A DNA stretch of 7,146 nucleotides from Kiritimatiellia bacterium (GCA_016303225.1 JAEDMC010000152.1:1-7146); one strand, 5' to 3'; counted from the stretch's first letter, positions 1-6,702 are shown. The notes: generated by a model not told the origin, from the sequence alone. Numbers and translations are program-made.

Positions 1-75
1 ACCGGTACACCCCCCGAGGGTACTACCGGGAGGGGGCGTGGGGGTAATACCGGTAGACCCCAAGGGGGTAGTACC
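1..75 (+). repeat. 24-bp tandem repeat, about three copies, coding in phase
   Basis: The 9-base palindrome-like core GGTANTACC occurs at 19-27, 43-51 and 67-75, exactly 24 bases apart, with the central base C, A and G in turn. The first three bases (ACC) fit the end of a fourth copy that begins outside the window. After each core the copies continue approximately as GGTANACCCCNNGGG, best conserved between the copy at 1-18 and the one at 49-66. Because 24 is divisible by three, each copy adds eight residues to the partial reading frame. Bases 18-44 also satisfy the canonical G-quadruplex pattern on the plus strand (G-runs at 18-20, 28-30, 32-36 and 40-44 with loops of 7, 1 and 3). Confidence 0.7.
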
Positions 76-168
76 CAAATCAACGACTTTCAGGCGCCGA
101 TCCAGTGGCCGCGGCACGTCTGCCGCGGCGTCGTCGCCTGGGGAAAAGAAAGGAAAACGCGAAAATGA
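1..168 (+). CDS. 3' end of unknown gene with Gly/Arg-rich repeat tail (partial, runs off left edge)
   Basis: Frame 1 is open from the first base to a TGA at 166-168, giving the last 55 residues of a protein whose start lies outside the window. The visible part begins with a Gly/Thr/Arg/Pro-rich stretch built from 8-residue repeats (GTTGRGRG, GNTGRPQG, then GST...), resembling a flexible RGG-like linker. It ends with a more ordinary segment (INDFQAPIQWP) and a basic end (GKERKTRK). The strongest support for real coding is the junction: the stop overlaps the ATG of the next plus-strand ORF as ATGA, with a purine-rich Shine-Dalgarno 10 bases before that ATG. I do not recognise the family. RGG-like tails are common in nucleic-acid-binding proteins, and tight ATGA packing is common in phage and mobile-element operons, but both are only hints. 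The alternative is that this is non-coding repeat DNA that is open by chance. Confidence 0.5.
   Translation, partial: TGTPPEGTTGRGRGGNTGRPQGGSTQINDFQAPIQWPRHVCRGVVAWGKERKTRK
108..129. other. perfect 9-bp inverted repeat (hairpin)
   Basis: GCCGCGGCA at 108-116 is followed after the four bases CGTC by its exact reverse complement at 121-129. It lies inside the 3' end of the partial plus-strand gene, 35 bases before the next ATG. It is also about 240 bases beyond the stop of the minus-strand beta-helix gene. No T-tract follows on either strand, so it is not a standard intrinsic terminator. It could still form a strong RNA hairpin in either transcript or be a protein-binding palindrome. Confidence 0.5.
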
Positions 169-367
169 ACAAGAACACGTTTTCGTGCACGCAGGTGTGC
201 GACGCCATTGCGCCCGACAAGGGCCTCTGGCAGCCGCACCTCAGTTCTGCCGGAGTCTGCGAAACCGGCACTCTCATCGGCGAGGTCGCCGAACAGACGA
301 ATGCCACCTCGGCCTCTACCTGAAGCACGGCGAAGCGACGGACCTCAACGTCTGGATCGACTTCTAC
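165..367 (+). pseudogene. short unknown gene, apparently frameshifted near 299 and truncated
   Basis: An ATG at 165, with GAAAGGA at 148-154 ten bases upstream and a 4-base overlap with the preceding stop, opens a frame beginning MNKNTFSCTQVCDAIAPDKG and reaching TGA at 321-323 (52 residues). From about base 299 the coding signal switches to the -1 frame: codons from 299 to 367 almost all end in G or C and read ECHLGLYLKHGEATDLNVWI and onward. Restoring one G after the ACG at 297-299 would join the two parts, so a single-base deletion is the simplest explanation. That second frame has no stop before it enters the region antisense to the beta-helix gene, so the natural C-terminus seems lost, perhaps at a rearrangement near 365. 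I do not recognise the protein. The alternative is an intact 52-residue gene ending at 323, with the later codon pattern due to chance. Confidence 0.42.
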
Positions 368-2959
368 CTATTTCGCCGGCGGATTCGTTCCGTTGAGCGT
401 GCAGTCCTCGAAGACGACACGATCGGCGTCGACGTTGGCGAAGGTCACGCCCTCCAGCGTGCACCGGCGGAAAGTCAGCTTGCCGCCGACGATATACCGG
501 AATGTCGACTTCATGATCTTGCAGTCGGACAAGACAAGCGTGGTGCCGCCAGAGAATGTGCAGGTCTTCATCGTGCAGCCGTTCCACTCGCCTTCCCCGG
601 GCAACGCGCAGTTGCAACCGAGCATCTTGCAGGACGACAGCATCGGATAGGGAACCTCCGTCTTCACGAAGGTGCTGCCGCTCAGTCGTCCGGTCTTGTC
701 GACGATGATCTTGGCGGGCGGACGCTTTTTCGGACTGAACTCCACGCCGCGCATGCCGAACTCCCAGTCGACGTGCGGATTCTTCCCCGCCCCGAGCTCG
801 ATGCCGTATGGCCACTTGTTGTCGTTGCCGAAACGTCCATAGCCGCTGCGACGGCGCGACGTGCAGTGGAAGACGCCGTTGATGCCCGAGTTCTTGCGCG
901 CCACCGGCGAGTAGCACCGTCCCCAGAAGTAGATGCGCCCGACGTTGTTCTCGCAGATGAAGTTGTGTCCGCCGCACCCGATCATGTCGCACATCACATG
1001 GTTGTAGCCGAACTTGTTGCCGTCCAGGTAGACGTCCTGCATCAGGTCCCAGCCGTCCTCGGCGTCGAACGAGCACATCGCCTTGGCGTCGCCGCAATGG
1101 TCGAACGAGTTGCCGCGGAAGAGGAAGTTCTTCATGCCGCTCGCCGCATAGCCGACGCAGCGGTCGTGGAAGAACTGGCAGTTCACGATGCTGCAGTTCT
1201 GCGGCGTGCGCATCCGGTAGGCGACGAGCTCCTTCCCTTCGCCTCTCGGCACGTCCGCGACGCTCGCCGCCTCCACGGAGACGCGGGCCTTTGTCGCGCC
1301 AGCCGGCACGCGCATCGCCCGGTACTGGAAACCCGTCTCGGCGGAGATCAGCTTGTTGCCGGAGCTGTAGAAGCAGACCGTCATCCACCAGCCACCGCAG
1401 GCGAAGCCCTGGTAACCGAGGTACTTCGAGACCTGCAGGTATGTCGCATCCTCCGGCAGGTCGATGAAGTCGGACGTGACCCAACCCTTCACCTTGGAGT
1501 CGGGCTTGCCGGTATGCCGGTCCAGCACGCCGGGCTCGCCCCAGCCGATGCCGCGGAGCCAGTGGGCCATTCCGCCCTTGCGGTCGTTCGCAAAGCCGTT
1601 GCCGCCGCCGTAGCCGGTGATGTCGCGTACCGTCACGTTCTCAACGCTCGAATACTGGCTCTCGCCGACGATCTCGATGCCCATCGGCCATTCCGAGTCG
1701 TTCGGCGAATGCTCGTAGTCGTGCTCGAAGTAATCGCCTTCGACGACGCCGTTGACGAGATGCGCGTCATACGTGCTCTCGAACTTGACCATCGCCGCAT
1801 GGTCGCCCGTGAAGCCGTTCTCCTTGAGGACAGCTCCGTTCAGGTCGAGCGTGAAGTTGTCCGGCAGGGTGAGGAACGCCGTCGCGCTCAGGCGGTAAGT
1901 GCCGGGCAGCAGCACGAGCTTGCGGTAGCCGGCGGCGGAAAGGTCCGCCATGAACTGATTGAGCCCCTTCACGTTGTCCAGCGCCTCCGCCTCGACCGCC
2001 GACTTGTCATAGCCGGGATCGTAGGTGACCTTGCGCGTCTTGTAGGCTCCCGGGACGGCAATGTCCTTAGCACCCGCCCTGAACTCGACCGTGTAGCCAG
2101 GCTGCGCGGAATCGGCCGCGCCGGACGCCTTGCCGTTCGGCATCCGCCGTTCGCGCCGGTCGTCATTCGCAAGTCCGTAGCCTGCAAGGTCCGCCTCGGT
2201 CATCGTGTGAACGGCCTTTTCGGGGACGGTCAGGTCGGCGGCGTCCCGCACCCGGAACAAATGCCAGACACGGTGCGACTCGCGTCCCTTCATGTCCTTG
2301 CACCAGATGCCGAAGGCGTAGTCGCCAGCCGGCAGGCGTCCGAGCGAGACGCTGCCGTCGCCGGCCGGCACGTCCTTCACGACGATCGGACCCGGCCCCT
2401 TCTTCGCGGCGGACTTCGCCGGACGACGCGGCGCTGACTTCGCCATAGTCTTCCGAGCCTTAGCGGCCTTGACCTGCGCGGCCTTCTCCTTCTGCGCCTT
2501 CTGCCGAGCCTCGCGTTCGAGCCGGCTCTTCTCCGCCGGCGTTAGCGGCTTCGCCTTCTTCGGTGCGACCTTCTTGACCGGTGCCGGCGGCTTGAACTCG
2601 CCCGCCGGGAGCTTGAACTTCGGCAGATCCGCGGCAGTCCGCTCGGTGACCAGCTCGACCATCACGTCAAACTTCCAGGAGTCGTCCGCAAAGCGGATCT
2701 CCGACTGGTCCCAATCGGTCACATAGTAGTCGACGACGACTTCGTCGCCAGCCTTGACCGTCGGTTCGACATAATAGGTGGAGATGTAGGGATAGCGATA
2801 GGGTTCCTCCGGCTCATGGCCGCGAGACGTGGCCGTCGGCCGACCGGTCGAAGCCGTCGGATCCGTCTGGTCTCCCGGAAGGAGCGGCGCCGCATAACTC
2901 GCAATCGGCGTCATCAGCCCGACTGCCGCAATCAGGACCAATGTCTTCCACGTAATCAT
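368..2959 (-). CDS. exported right-handed parallel beta-helix protein (pectate-lyase-like fold)
   Basis: This 863-residue protein begins with a signal peptide (K5, hydrophobic 7-22, likely cleavage after SYA or SYAA near residue 23-24), so it acts outside the cytoplasm. Residues about 52-238 form an all-beta, Ig-like N-terminal region. It is interrupted at about 111-191 by a Lys/Ala/Pro/Arg-rich low-complexity segment. Residues about 325-455 look like the start of a pectate-lyase-type helix (LVLLPGTYRL, FTLDLNGAVL, NVTVRDITGYGGGNGF). A jelly-roll-like domain (about 491-584; GWVTSDFIDLP, FYSSGNKLIS, MRVPAGATKARVSV) seems inserted. Helix coils then resume from 586 (NCSIVNCQFF, NFLFRGNSF, VYLDGNKFGYN). 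The C-terminal coils carry a regularly spaced Cys series (777, 795, 813, 833, 853). Families with this fold include polysaccharide lyases, GH28-type hydrolases and non-enzymatic binding proteins; I see no diagnostic catalytic set, so an enzyme call is unsafe. The start has a strong Shine-Dalgarno and overlaps the upstream gene's stop by ATGA, so the two products are probably made together. Confidence 0.88.
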   Translation of the reverse strand: MITWKTLVLIAAVGLMTPIASYAAPLLPGDQTDPTASTGRPTATSRGHEPEEPYRYPYISTYYVEPTVKAGDEVVVDYYVTDWDQSEIRFADDSWKFDVMVELVTERTAADLPKFKLPAGEFKPPAPVKKVAPKKAKPLTPAEKSRLEREARQKAQKEKAAQVKAAKARKTMAKSAPRRPAKSAAKKGPGPIVVKDVPAGDGSVSLGRLPAGDYAFGIWCKDMKGRESHRVWHLFRVRDAADLTVPEKAVHTMTEADLAGYGLANDDRRERRMPNGKASGAADSAQPGYTVEFRAGAKDIAVPGAYKTRKVTYDPGYDKSAVEAEALDNVKGLNQFMADLSAAGYRKLVLLPGTYRLSATAFLTLPDNFTLDLNGAVLKENGFTGDHAAMVKFESTYDAHLVNGVVEGDYFEHDYEHSPNDSEWPMGIEIVGESQYSSVENVTVRDITGYGGGNGFANDRKGGMAHWLRGIGWGEPGVLDRHTGKPDSKVKGWVTSDFIDLPEDATYLQVSKYLGYQGFACGGWWMTVCFYSSGNKLISAETGFQYRAMRVPAGATKARVSVEAASVADVPRGEGKELVAYRMRTPQNCSIVNCQFFHDRCVGYAASGMKNFLFRGNSFDHCGDAKAMCSFDAEDGWDLMQDVYLDGNKFGYNHVMCDMIGCGGHNFICENNVGRIYFWGRCYSPVARKNSGINGVFHCTSRRRSGYGRFGNDNKWPYGIELGAGKNPHVDWEFGMRGVEFSPKKRPPAKIIVDKTGRLSGSTFVKTEVPYPMLSSCKMLGCNCALPGEGEWNGCTMKTCTFSGGTTLVLSDCKIMKSTFRYIVGGKLTFRRCTLEGVTFANVDADRVVFEDCTLNGTNPPAK

Positions 2960-5900
2960 TTCGCATTCCTCTCGAGAAGCCAGGCCGCGCGACGGCGTTC
3001 AACCTCGAAGAGGACATCCTGCCATTTCGGGAGCGCCTCCTTCGCCAGCCAGAAGACCGTTTCGTCGTTGATGTCGGACGCGATCAGCTTGCCGTACTTG
3101 TCAAGCGTCTCGATGAGGGGCTGCACCTGAGCCGCATGGAACTCGGGATCGCCCGTCGCGGCGTCCGCCCAGTGCACGAGCGCACCGTCATGTCCCGCCG
3201 CGCAACGCTTCTCCGCCTTGTATTCGCGGTAGGCGGCGACCAGCAGCGGCTTCAGGATCCGCGCACGCTGCTGAGGCGTCAGGCGGAACTCGAACTCGCC
3301 CCAGGTGGAGCGTCCGTGAATCGACTCCGTGCCGTTCCAGCAGCTGTTGCCGGCGCGATGCCAGCACATGTTCTCAAAGTCCCAGACCGTGCCGTCCTGC
3401 GGAATGCGCTGCATCCAGTTCTCCCACGAGAAGAACAGGTAGTGCCGCGCCTCGCCGTCGACGTATTCGCTCTGGAAGCGGAACTTGCGGTTAGGCGTGC
3501 GGGGGTCCATCGGACGGTTCGCGAATGTCGGATACGTCGTGTTGAATACCGATGCATGTCCGGACTCGGGTGTGTACATGAAGCACGCGTACGGCGTGTT
3601 CGCGCCCGGCGCGATGTAGCCCTCGAACGAGCAGTTGCCGACGAGTCCGAGCTCGACCGCCTTCGCCTTCGGATCGGCCTGCCGGACGAGAATGTGGATG
3701 CCCTTCTCATCGCAGACGACTTCCATCGTCGGATCCGCGAGCTGCTCCTTCGAGTTGCCGAGCGCGCGCTCGCCCGAGGTGACGTCCGTCACCAGGAAGT
3801 CGAGGTTGCCGCCGAACTTGCGGTCATAGGCCTGCTTCTCGGCCGTGACCTTCGCCCAGTCGGCCATGCCGGTCACGGGTGTCTCGGAGAACCGGACGAC
3901 ATAGCGCTTCTTCGGCTCGGGCTTGTAGAGCGACTTGCGGAAGTCGTTGAGTCCGCGCACCGCACTCTCGTCGCCGGCGAGCATCCGCGCCGCGCCGTAG
4001 GCGCAGAGCGCGTCGACGCGCACCTTGCTCGGAACGTCCGCAACCGTCTTGTCGAACTTCTCCGCCGCCGCGAAGAAGGTCTCCGGCTTGCCGTTCACGT
4101 TCGCGAGCGCCGCGGCGAGTCCGAGATAGTAGCGCACCTCCGGCTTCGCCTTCTCGTCCTTGAGGCCCTCCTTCGCGGCCTCGGCCGCGGCCTTCGCATC
4201 ATGGAGCTGCAGCGCGGCCCACACCGCATTCTTCGCCGCGGTGGCCGGCACCAGCACGTTCCACGTGCGCGCCGCCGCCAACACCTTGGCGTAGACTGCG
4301 GCAAACAGCTTCGGACGCTCGGACCAGGTCAGCTCGTGGTTGCCGCCGAGCGAATTGAGGAGTCCGCCGACCGTGCGCTTCCAATCGTTCGTGGCGTTCG
4401 GCTTCAGCTTGCCGAAGACGACGGCGTCGAAGTCCTTCATGATCTCGGGACGGTCCGTCAGCAGCGGCCAGAAGCACGACTTGTCCTTTTGATACGCCTT
4501 GAGCTGAAGTTCGGCGCGCTTCTCAGGCAGGCAGCTGAAGTAATTGGCCGCCTGTGCGAAGAGTCCGACCTGCTCGAGATAGGCGCCGCCCTCCTTCCGG
4601 CGTCCGTACTTGGCGTAAACGTCGGCGACTGCGACATGCGCCTTGTTGGTCAACGACTCGTTCTTCGCCTCGGCGACCTTCGCGATCGCCTCCGCGACCT
4701 CCCTCTTGAGGTTCGCCTCGGCGCGGGCCGCTCCGGCCTTCGCCGCGGCGACGTCATTGTTCGCCGTCTCCGGCTTGACGTCGTAGGGGGCGACGAGCGG
4801 CTTCAGCTCGTTGATGAAGCGGATCATCTCGCCGCGGACGGAATCCTGGTCGCAAGAACGCGCGTCCGTGAGCGCCAGGTACTGCATCGCCTTCGAGCCG
4901 AGATAGCGCACCTTGAGGTCCTTCGACTTCGCCGCCTTGCGGGCGAGGTCGGTCATCAGCGTCGCGTAGCGGATGTCGTCGATGCCCTCGCGGAAGCCCT
5001 CCCACGCGAGCGTGTCGAGGACGCCGTCGTAGATGCCGTAGGCGAGCACCATCGGCTTGTACGTCGTGCTGTCGTCGTTGTAGGGGCCGAGGTGGTGCGC
5101 GTAGTTGCAGAGCGCCGTGTAGCCCGTCAGGTACGCGCCGAGGCCGTTCTGGCGGCGGCTAAGCGCCGGGTTCTCGGCGCCGACGTGCTGGTTCGCGTAC
5201 CACGCGACGTGGCTCGCGCCCTGCATCTTGCCCCAGAGCGCAGGCAGCGTGTCGTCCGTCGCGTCACGCGCCGAGTTGTGCCAGTCGTAGAAGTAGCCCG
5301 CCTTGGAGAAGACGGTCTCTCCGGCGATGAAGAACTTGAGCCCCGCCTGCTGGTACGCCTCGAAGACCGGACGGTTGTCCGCAAGCCACTTCGCGCTCGG
5401 CTCGTCGCCGTAGCCCATGTAGACGTTGTGGTGCCCGAAGCGGCGGTCGAACTCGTCCGCCATGCGCTTCGCGTGCTCCTCCATCTTCGCACGATCGCTG
5501 CGGGACGGATACGCGACGCCCTGCAGGACGTCCGTGCGCATGCCGGCCTCCTTCATGACCTCGATCGTCTCGAACGCCTCGTTGTTGAAGTTGCCGCGCA
5601 CCATGTGCATCGTCTGGTTGTGCGCGACCTGGTTGCGCAGGATGGCGACGAACTGCTTGCGCGCCAGCGCCTCGTCCCAGCCGTTCTTCTCCTTGATGTG
5701 GTCGAACGAGAGATAAGAGTACGACGAGACGAGGAAGTCCTTCTCCGGCTCGTTGTAGCACTTCGGCTGCGGCAGCACGAAGTCAAGCACCCTGATCTCC
5801 ACAGGAATCCGAGCCAACACCTCCCCCCTCTTGTTGTCGTACGCTTGTTGTCTCCCAATCACCTCTCCCCGATACAGCCCCGGCTTCGCGTCCTTCGCCG

Positions 5901-6639
5901 CATGCGCCGTCAGGAAGAACTGGCGGAACGACTCCTTCGGCAGGGCGACTGGCTGCAGCGTCGCCGCATCGCGGAAGTTCTCGCGCATGGAGTCGAAGGT
6001 GTCCTCTTTGCGCCATCCCTCGCGCAGCTGGCGCCAGTCCATCTGCCGCGGCGGATTGAGCCACTTCTCGGACTTCTTGCCGTCCTTCTCGACGAGCCGC
6101 GCGTAGTTCGCCTCCTTCTTGGTGTCGACGCGGATGAGGTCCTCGTCATTCACCAGCAGCTCGGGGCAGAGCTTGAAGCCCGTGTCGCCGAAGTAGCTGA
6201 ACCAGCCGTTCCGGTTCTGATACCAGACCTTCACGAACTTGAGATCGAGATTCTCCTTCGGAAAGACCGCCGCTCCCTGATCCCCGATCCCTGATCCCTG
6301 ATCCCTTCTGAACTCCCCGAGTTCAAACTGCACCTTGCCGAGGTCCTGCGGCGCCCAGACGAGGAAGGAGCCGGGCTCGTACTCGTCCTTCGCCATGACG
6401 ATGCGGACGACTCCGTTCGGCGTGCCGTCCGTCGGATAGACGTCGGGCAGGCGCTGGATCTCGCTCATCGGCGGTACGGCATAGTGCCAGACCTTCGCAC
6501 CCGACTGCGCCGCGAAGTCGGCGGCTACCGTCTTCGCCACTGGGTTTCCAGGCGCCGAAAACGCCGTCGACAACATCATGCATCCCGCAATGCATCCGCA
6601 CCCTGCGGACAAAACCGCGCACTTGATCGCCATGTTCAT
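2956..6639 (-). CDS. exported GH123/DUF4091-like glycoside hydrolase with helical and CBM9-like C-terminal modules
   Basis: This is a 1,227-residue protein from the ATG at 6639, chosen because AAGAAAGG ends four bases upstream. An ATG at 6663 has no Shine-Dalgarno; one at 6633 has better spacing and is also possible. The N-terminus is an export signal (MNMAIKCAVLSAGCGCIAGC, then MMLSTAFSA). It can be read as a signal-peptidase I site after AFSA or as a lipobox IAGC. Residues about 45-285 are a beta-rich N-terminal domain ending PVEIRVLDFVLP. Residues about 295-562 resemble the GH123 catalytic (DUF4091) barrel, with GDEP placing an Asp-Glu pair at 412-413 and the typical WEGFREGIDDIRYATLM near 546-562. 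Known GH123 enzymes are beta-N-acetylgalactosaminidases that use an Asp-Glu pair in substrate-assisted catalysis; the pair is seen here, but the substrate is inference. Residues about 625-900 are Ala/Lys-rich helices, TPR-like in style. Residues about 912-1122 resemble a CBM9-type beta-sandwich (YLFFSWENW, WGEFEFRLTP), and the tail is helical. It is co-transcribed with the beta-helix gene through an ATGA overlap. Its own promoter is unclear: AATAAT at 6662-6667 is a weak -10 candidate without a good -35. Confidence 0.85.
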   Translation of the reverse strand: MNMAIKCAVLSAGCGCIAGCMMLSTAFSAPGNPVAKTVAADFAAQSGAKVWHYAVPPMSEIQRLPDVYPTDGTPNGVVRIVMAKDEYEPGSFLVWAPQDLGKVQFELGEFRRDQGSGIGDQGAAVFPKENLDLKFVKVWYQNRNGWFSYFGDTGFKLCPELLVNDEDLIRVDTKKEANYARLVEKDGKKSEKWLNPPRQMDWRQLREGWRKEDTFDSMRENFRDAATLQPVALPKESFRQFFLTAHAAKDAKPGLYRGEVIGRQQAYDNKRGEVLARIPVEIRVLDFVLPQPKCYNEPEKDFLVSSYSYLSFDHIKEKNGWDEALARKQFVAILRNQVAHNQTMHMVRGNFNNEAFETIEVMKEAGMRTDVLQGVAYPSRSDRAKMEEHAKRMADEFDRRFGHHNVYMGYGDEPSAKWLADNRPVFEAYQQAGLKFFIAGETVFSKAGYFYDWHNSARDATDDTLPALWGKMQGASHVAWYANQHVGAENPALSRRQNGLGAYLTGYTALCNYAHHLGPYNDDSTTYKPMVLAYGIYDGVLDTLAWEGFREGIDDIRYATLMTDLARKAAKSKDLKVRYLGSKAMQYLALTDARSCDQDSVRGEMIRFINELKPLVAPYDVKPETANNDVAAAKAGAARAEANLKREVAEAIAKVAEAKNESLTNKAHVAVADVYAKYGRRKEGGAYLEQVGLFAQAANYFSCLPEKRAELQLKAYQKDKSCFWPLLTDRPEIMKDFDAVVFGKLKPNATNDWKRTVGGLLNSLGGNHELTWSERPKLFAAVYAKVLAAARTWNVLVPATAAKNAVWAALQLHDAKAAAEAAKEGLKDEKAKPEVRYYLGLAAALANVNGKPETFFAAAEKFDKTVADVPSKVRVDALCAYGAARMLAGDESAVRGLNDFRKSLYKPEPKKRYVVRFSETPVTGMADWAKVTAEKQAYDRKFGGNLDFLVTDVTSGERALGNSKEQLADPTMEVVCDEKGIHILVRQADPKAKAVELGLVGNCSFEGYIAPGANTPYACFMYTPESGHASVFNTTYPTFANRPMDPRTPNRKFRFQSEYVDGEARHYLFFSWENWMQRIPQDGTVWDFENMCWHRAGNSCWNGTESIHGRSTWGEFEFRLTPQQRARILKPLLVAAYREYKAEKRCAAGHDGALVHWADAATGDPEFHAAQVQPLIETLDKYGKLIASDINDETVFWLAKEALPKWQDVLFEVERRRAAWLLERNAK
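2967..2973 (-). promoter_or_regulatory. Shine-Dalgarno of the beta-helix gene, inside the upstream gene
   Basis: GAGAGGA on the minus strand lies seven bases before the ATG at 2959. It falls within the last codons of the glycosidase gene, whose TGA shares the ATGA overlap. It fixes the start of the beta-helix gene and allows both reinitiation and independent initiation. Confidence 0.75.
6275..6306 (-). repeat. heptamer tandem repeat (ATCAGGG) inside the glycosidase gene
   Basis: On the plus strand CCCTGAT occurs at 6275-6281, 6289-6295 and 6296-6302, with CCCCGAT at 6282-6288 and a partial CCCT at 6303-6306. On the coding strand this reads ATCAGGG repeats and encodes RDQGSGIGDQG (residues about 112-122), a hydrophilic loop between beta-strands of the N-terminal domain. 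The unit is not a multiple of three, so gain or loss of one copy would break the reading frame. Confidence 0.85.
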
Positions 6640-6643
6640 ATTA

Positions 6644-6651
6644 CCTTTCTT
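6644..6651 (-). promoter_or_regulatory. Shine-Dalgarno deciding the glycosidase start
   Basis: AAGAAAGG on the minus strand lies four bases before the ATG at 6639 and ten before the in-frame ATG at 6633. The ATG at 6663 lies upstream of this site and has nothing similar before it. Translation therefore most likely starts at 6639 or 6633, giving a short basic signal peptide rather than one extended by MKSKKKGN. Confidence 0.6.
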
Positions 6652-6702
6652 TTTACTTTTCATTATTCGTTTGAAGAACCTTCGGCATCACCGGCAAGAA
6701 TT

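Noticed and set aside
1..75. CRISPR array or plasmid iterons
   Set aside because: The conserved core is only 9 bases, the intervening sequence is itself partly repeated, and the unit keeps the reading frame, so a coding repeat fits better.
108..129. Intrinsic terminator for the beta-helix operon
   Set aside because: The hairpin has no following T-tract on either strand and lies about 240 bases past the stop.
291..305. Programmed -1 frameshift in the small plus-strand gene
   Set aside because: No X XXY YYZ slippery heptamer is present at the switch; a one-base deletion is simpler.
80..328. Minus-strand frame of about 80 codons in the left flank
   Set aside because: Its third codon positions are mixed while the plus-strand frames show strong G/C at third positions, and its end is an Arg run from antisense of a purine-rich Shine-Dalgarno region.
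345..1484. Minus-strand frame of about 380 codons inside the beta-helix gene
   Set aside because: It overlaps the supported gene on the same strand in another frame and has an Arg/Gly-rich composition with no recognisable domain.
38..2437. Plus-strand open frame of about 800 codons opposite the beta-helix gene
   Set aside because: It is codon-aligned with the minus-strand gene. Its product is an Arg/Ala/Val/His-rich shadow without signal or motifs, whereas the minus strand gives a signal peptide and clear domains.
3136..6294. Plus-strand open frame of about 1,050 codons opposite the glycosidase gene
   Set aside because: Same reason: the product is Arg/Leu/Val/Ala-rich low complexity, as expected for the antisense of a GC-rich gene.
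6662..6667. Dedicated promoter for the glycosidase gene (AATAAT as -10)
   Set aside because: No acceptable -35 or extended -10 element accompanies it, so it is kept only as a weak candidate within the gene entry.
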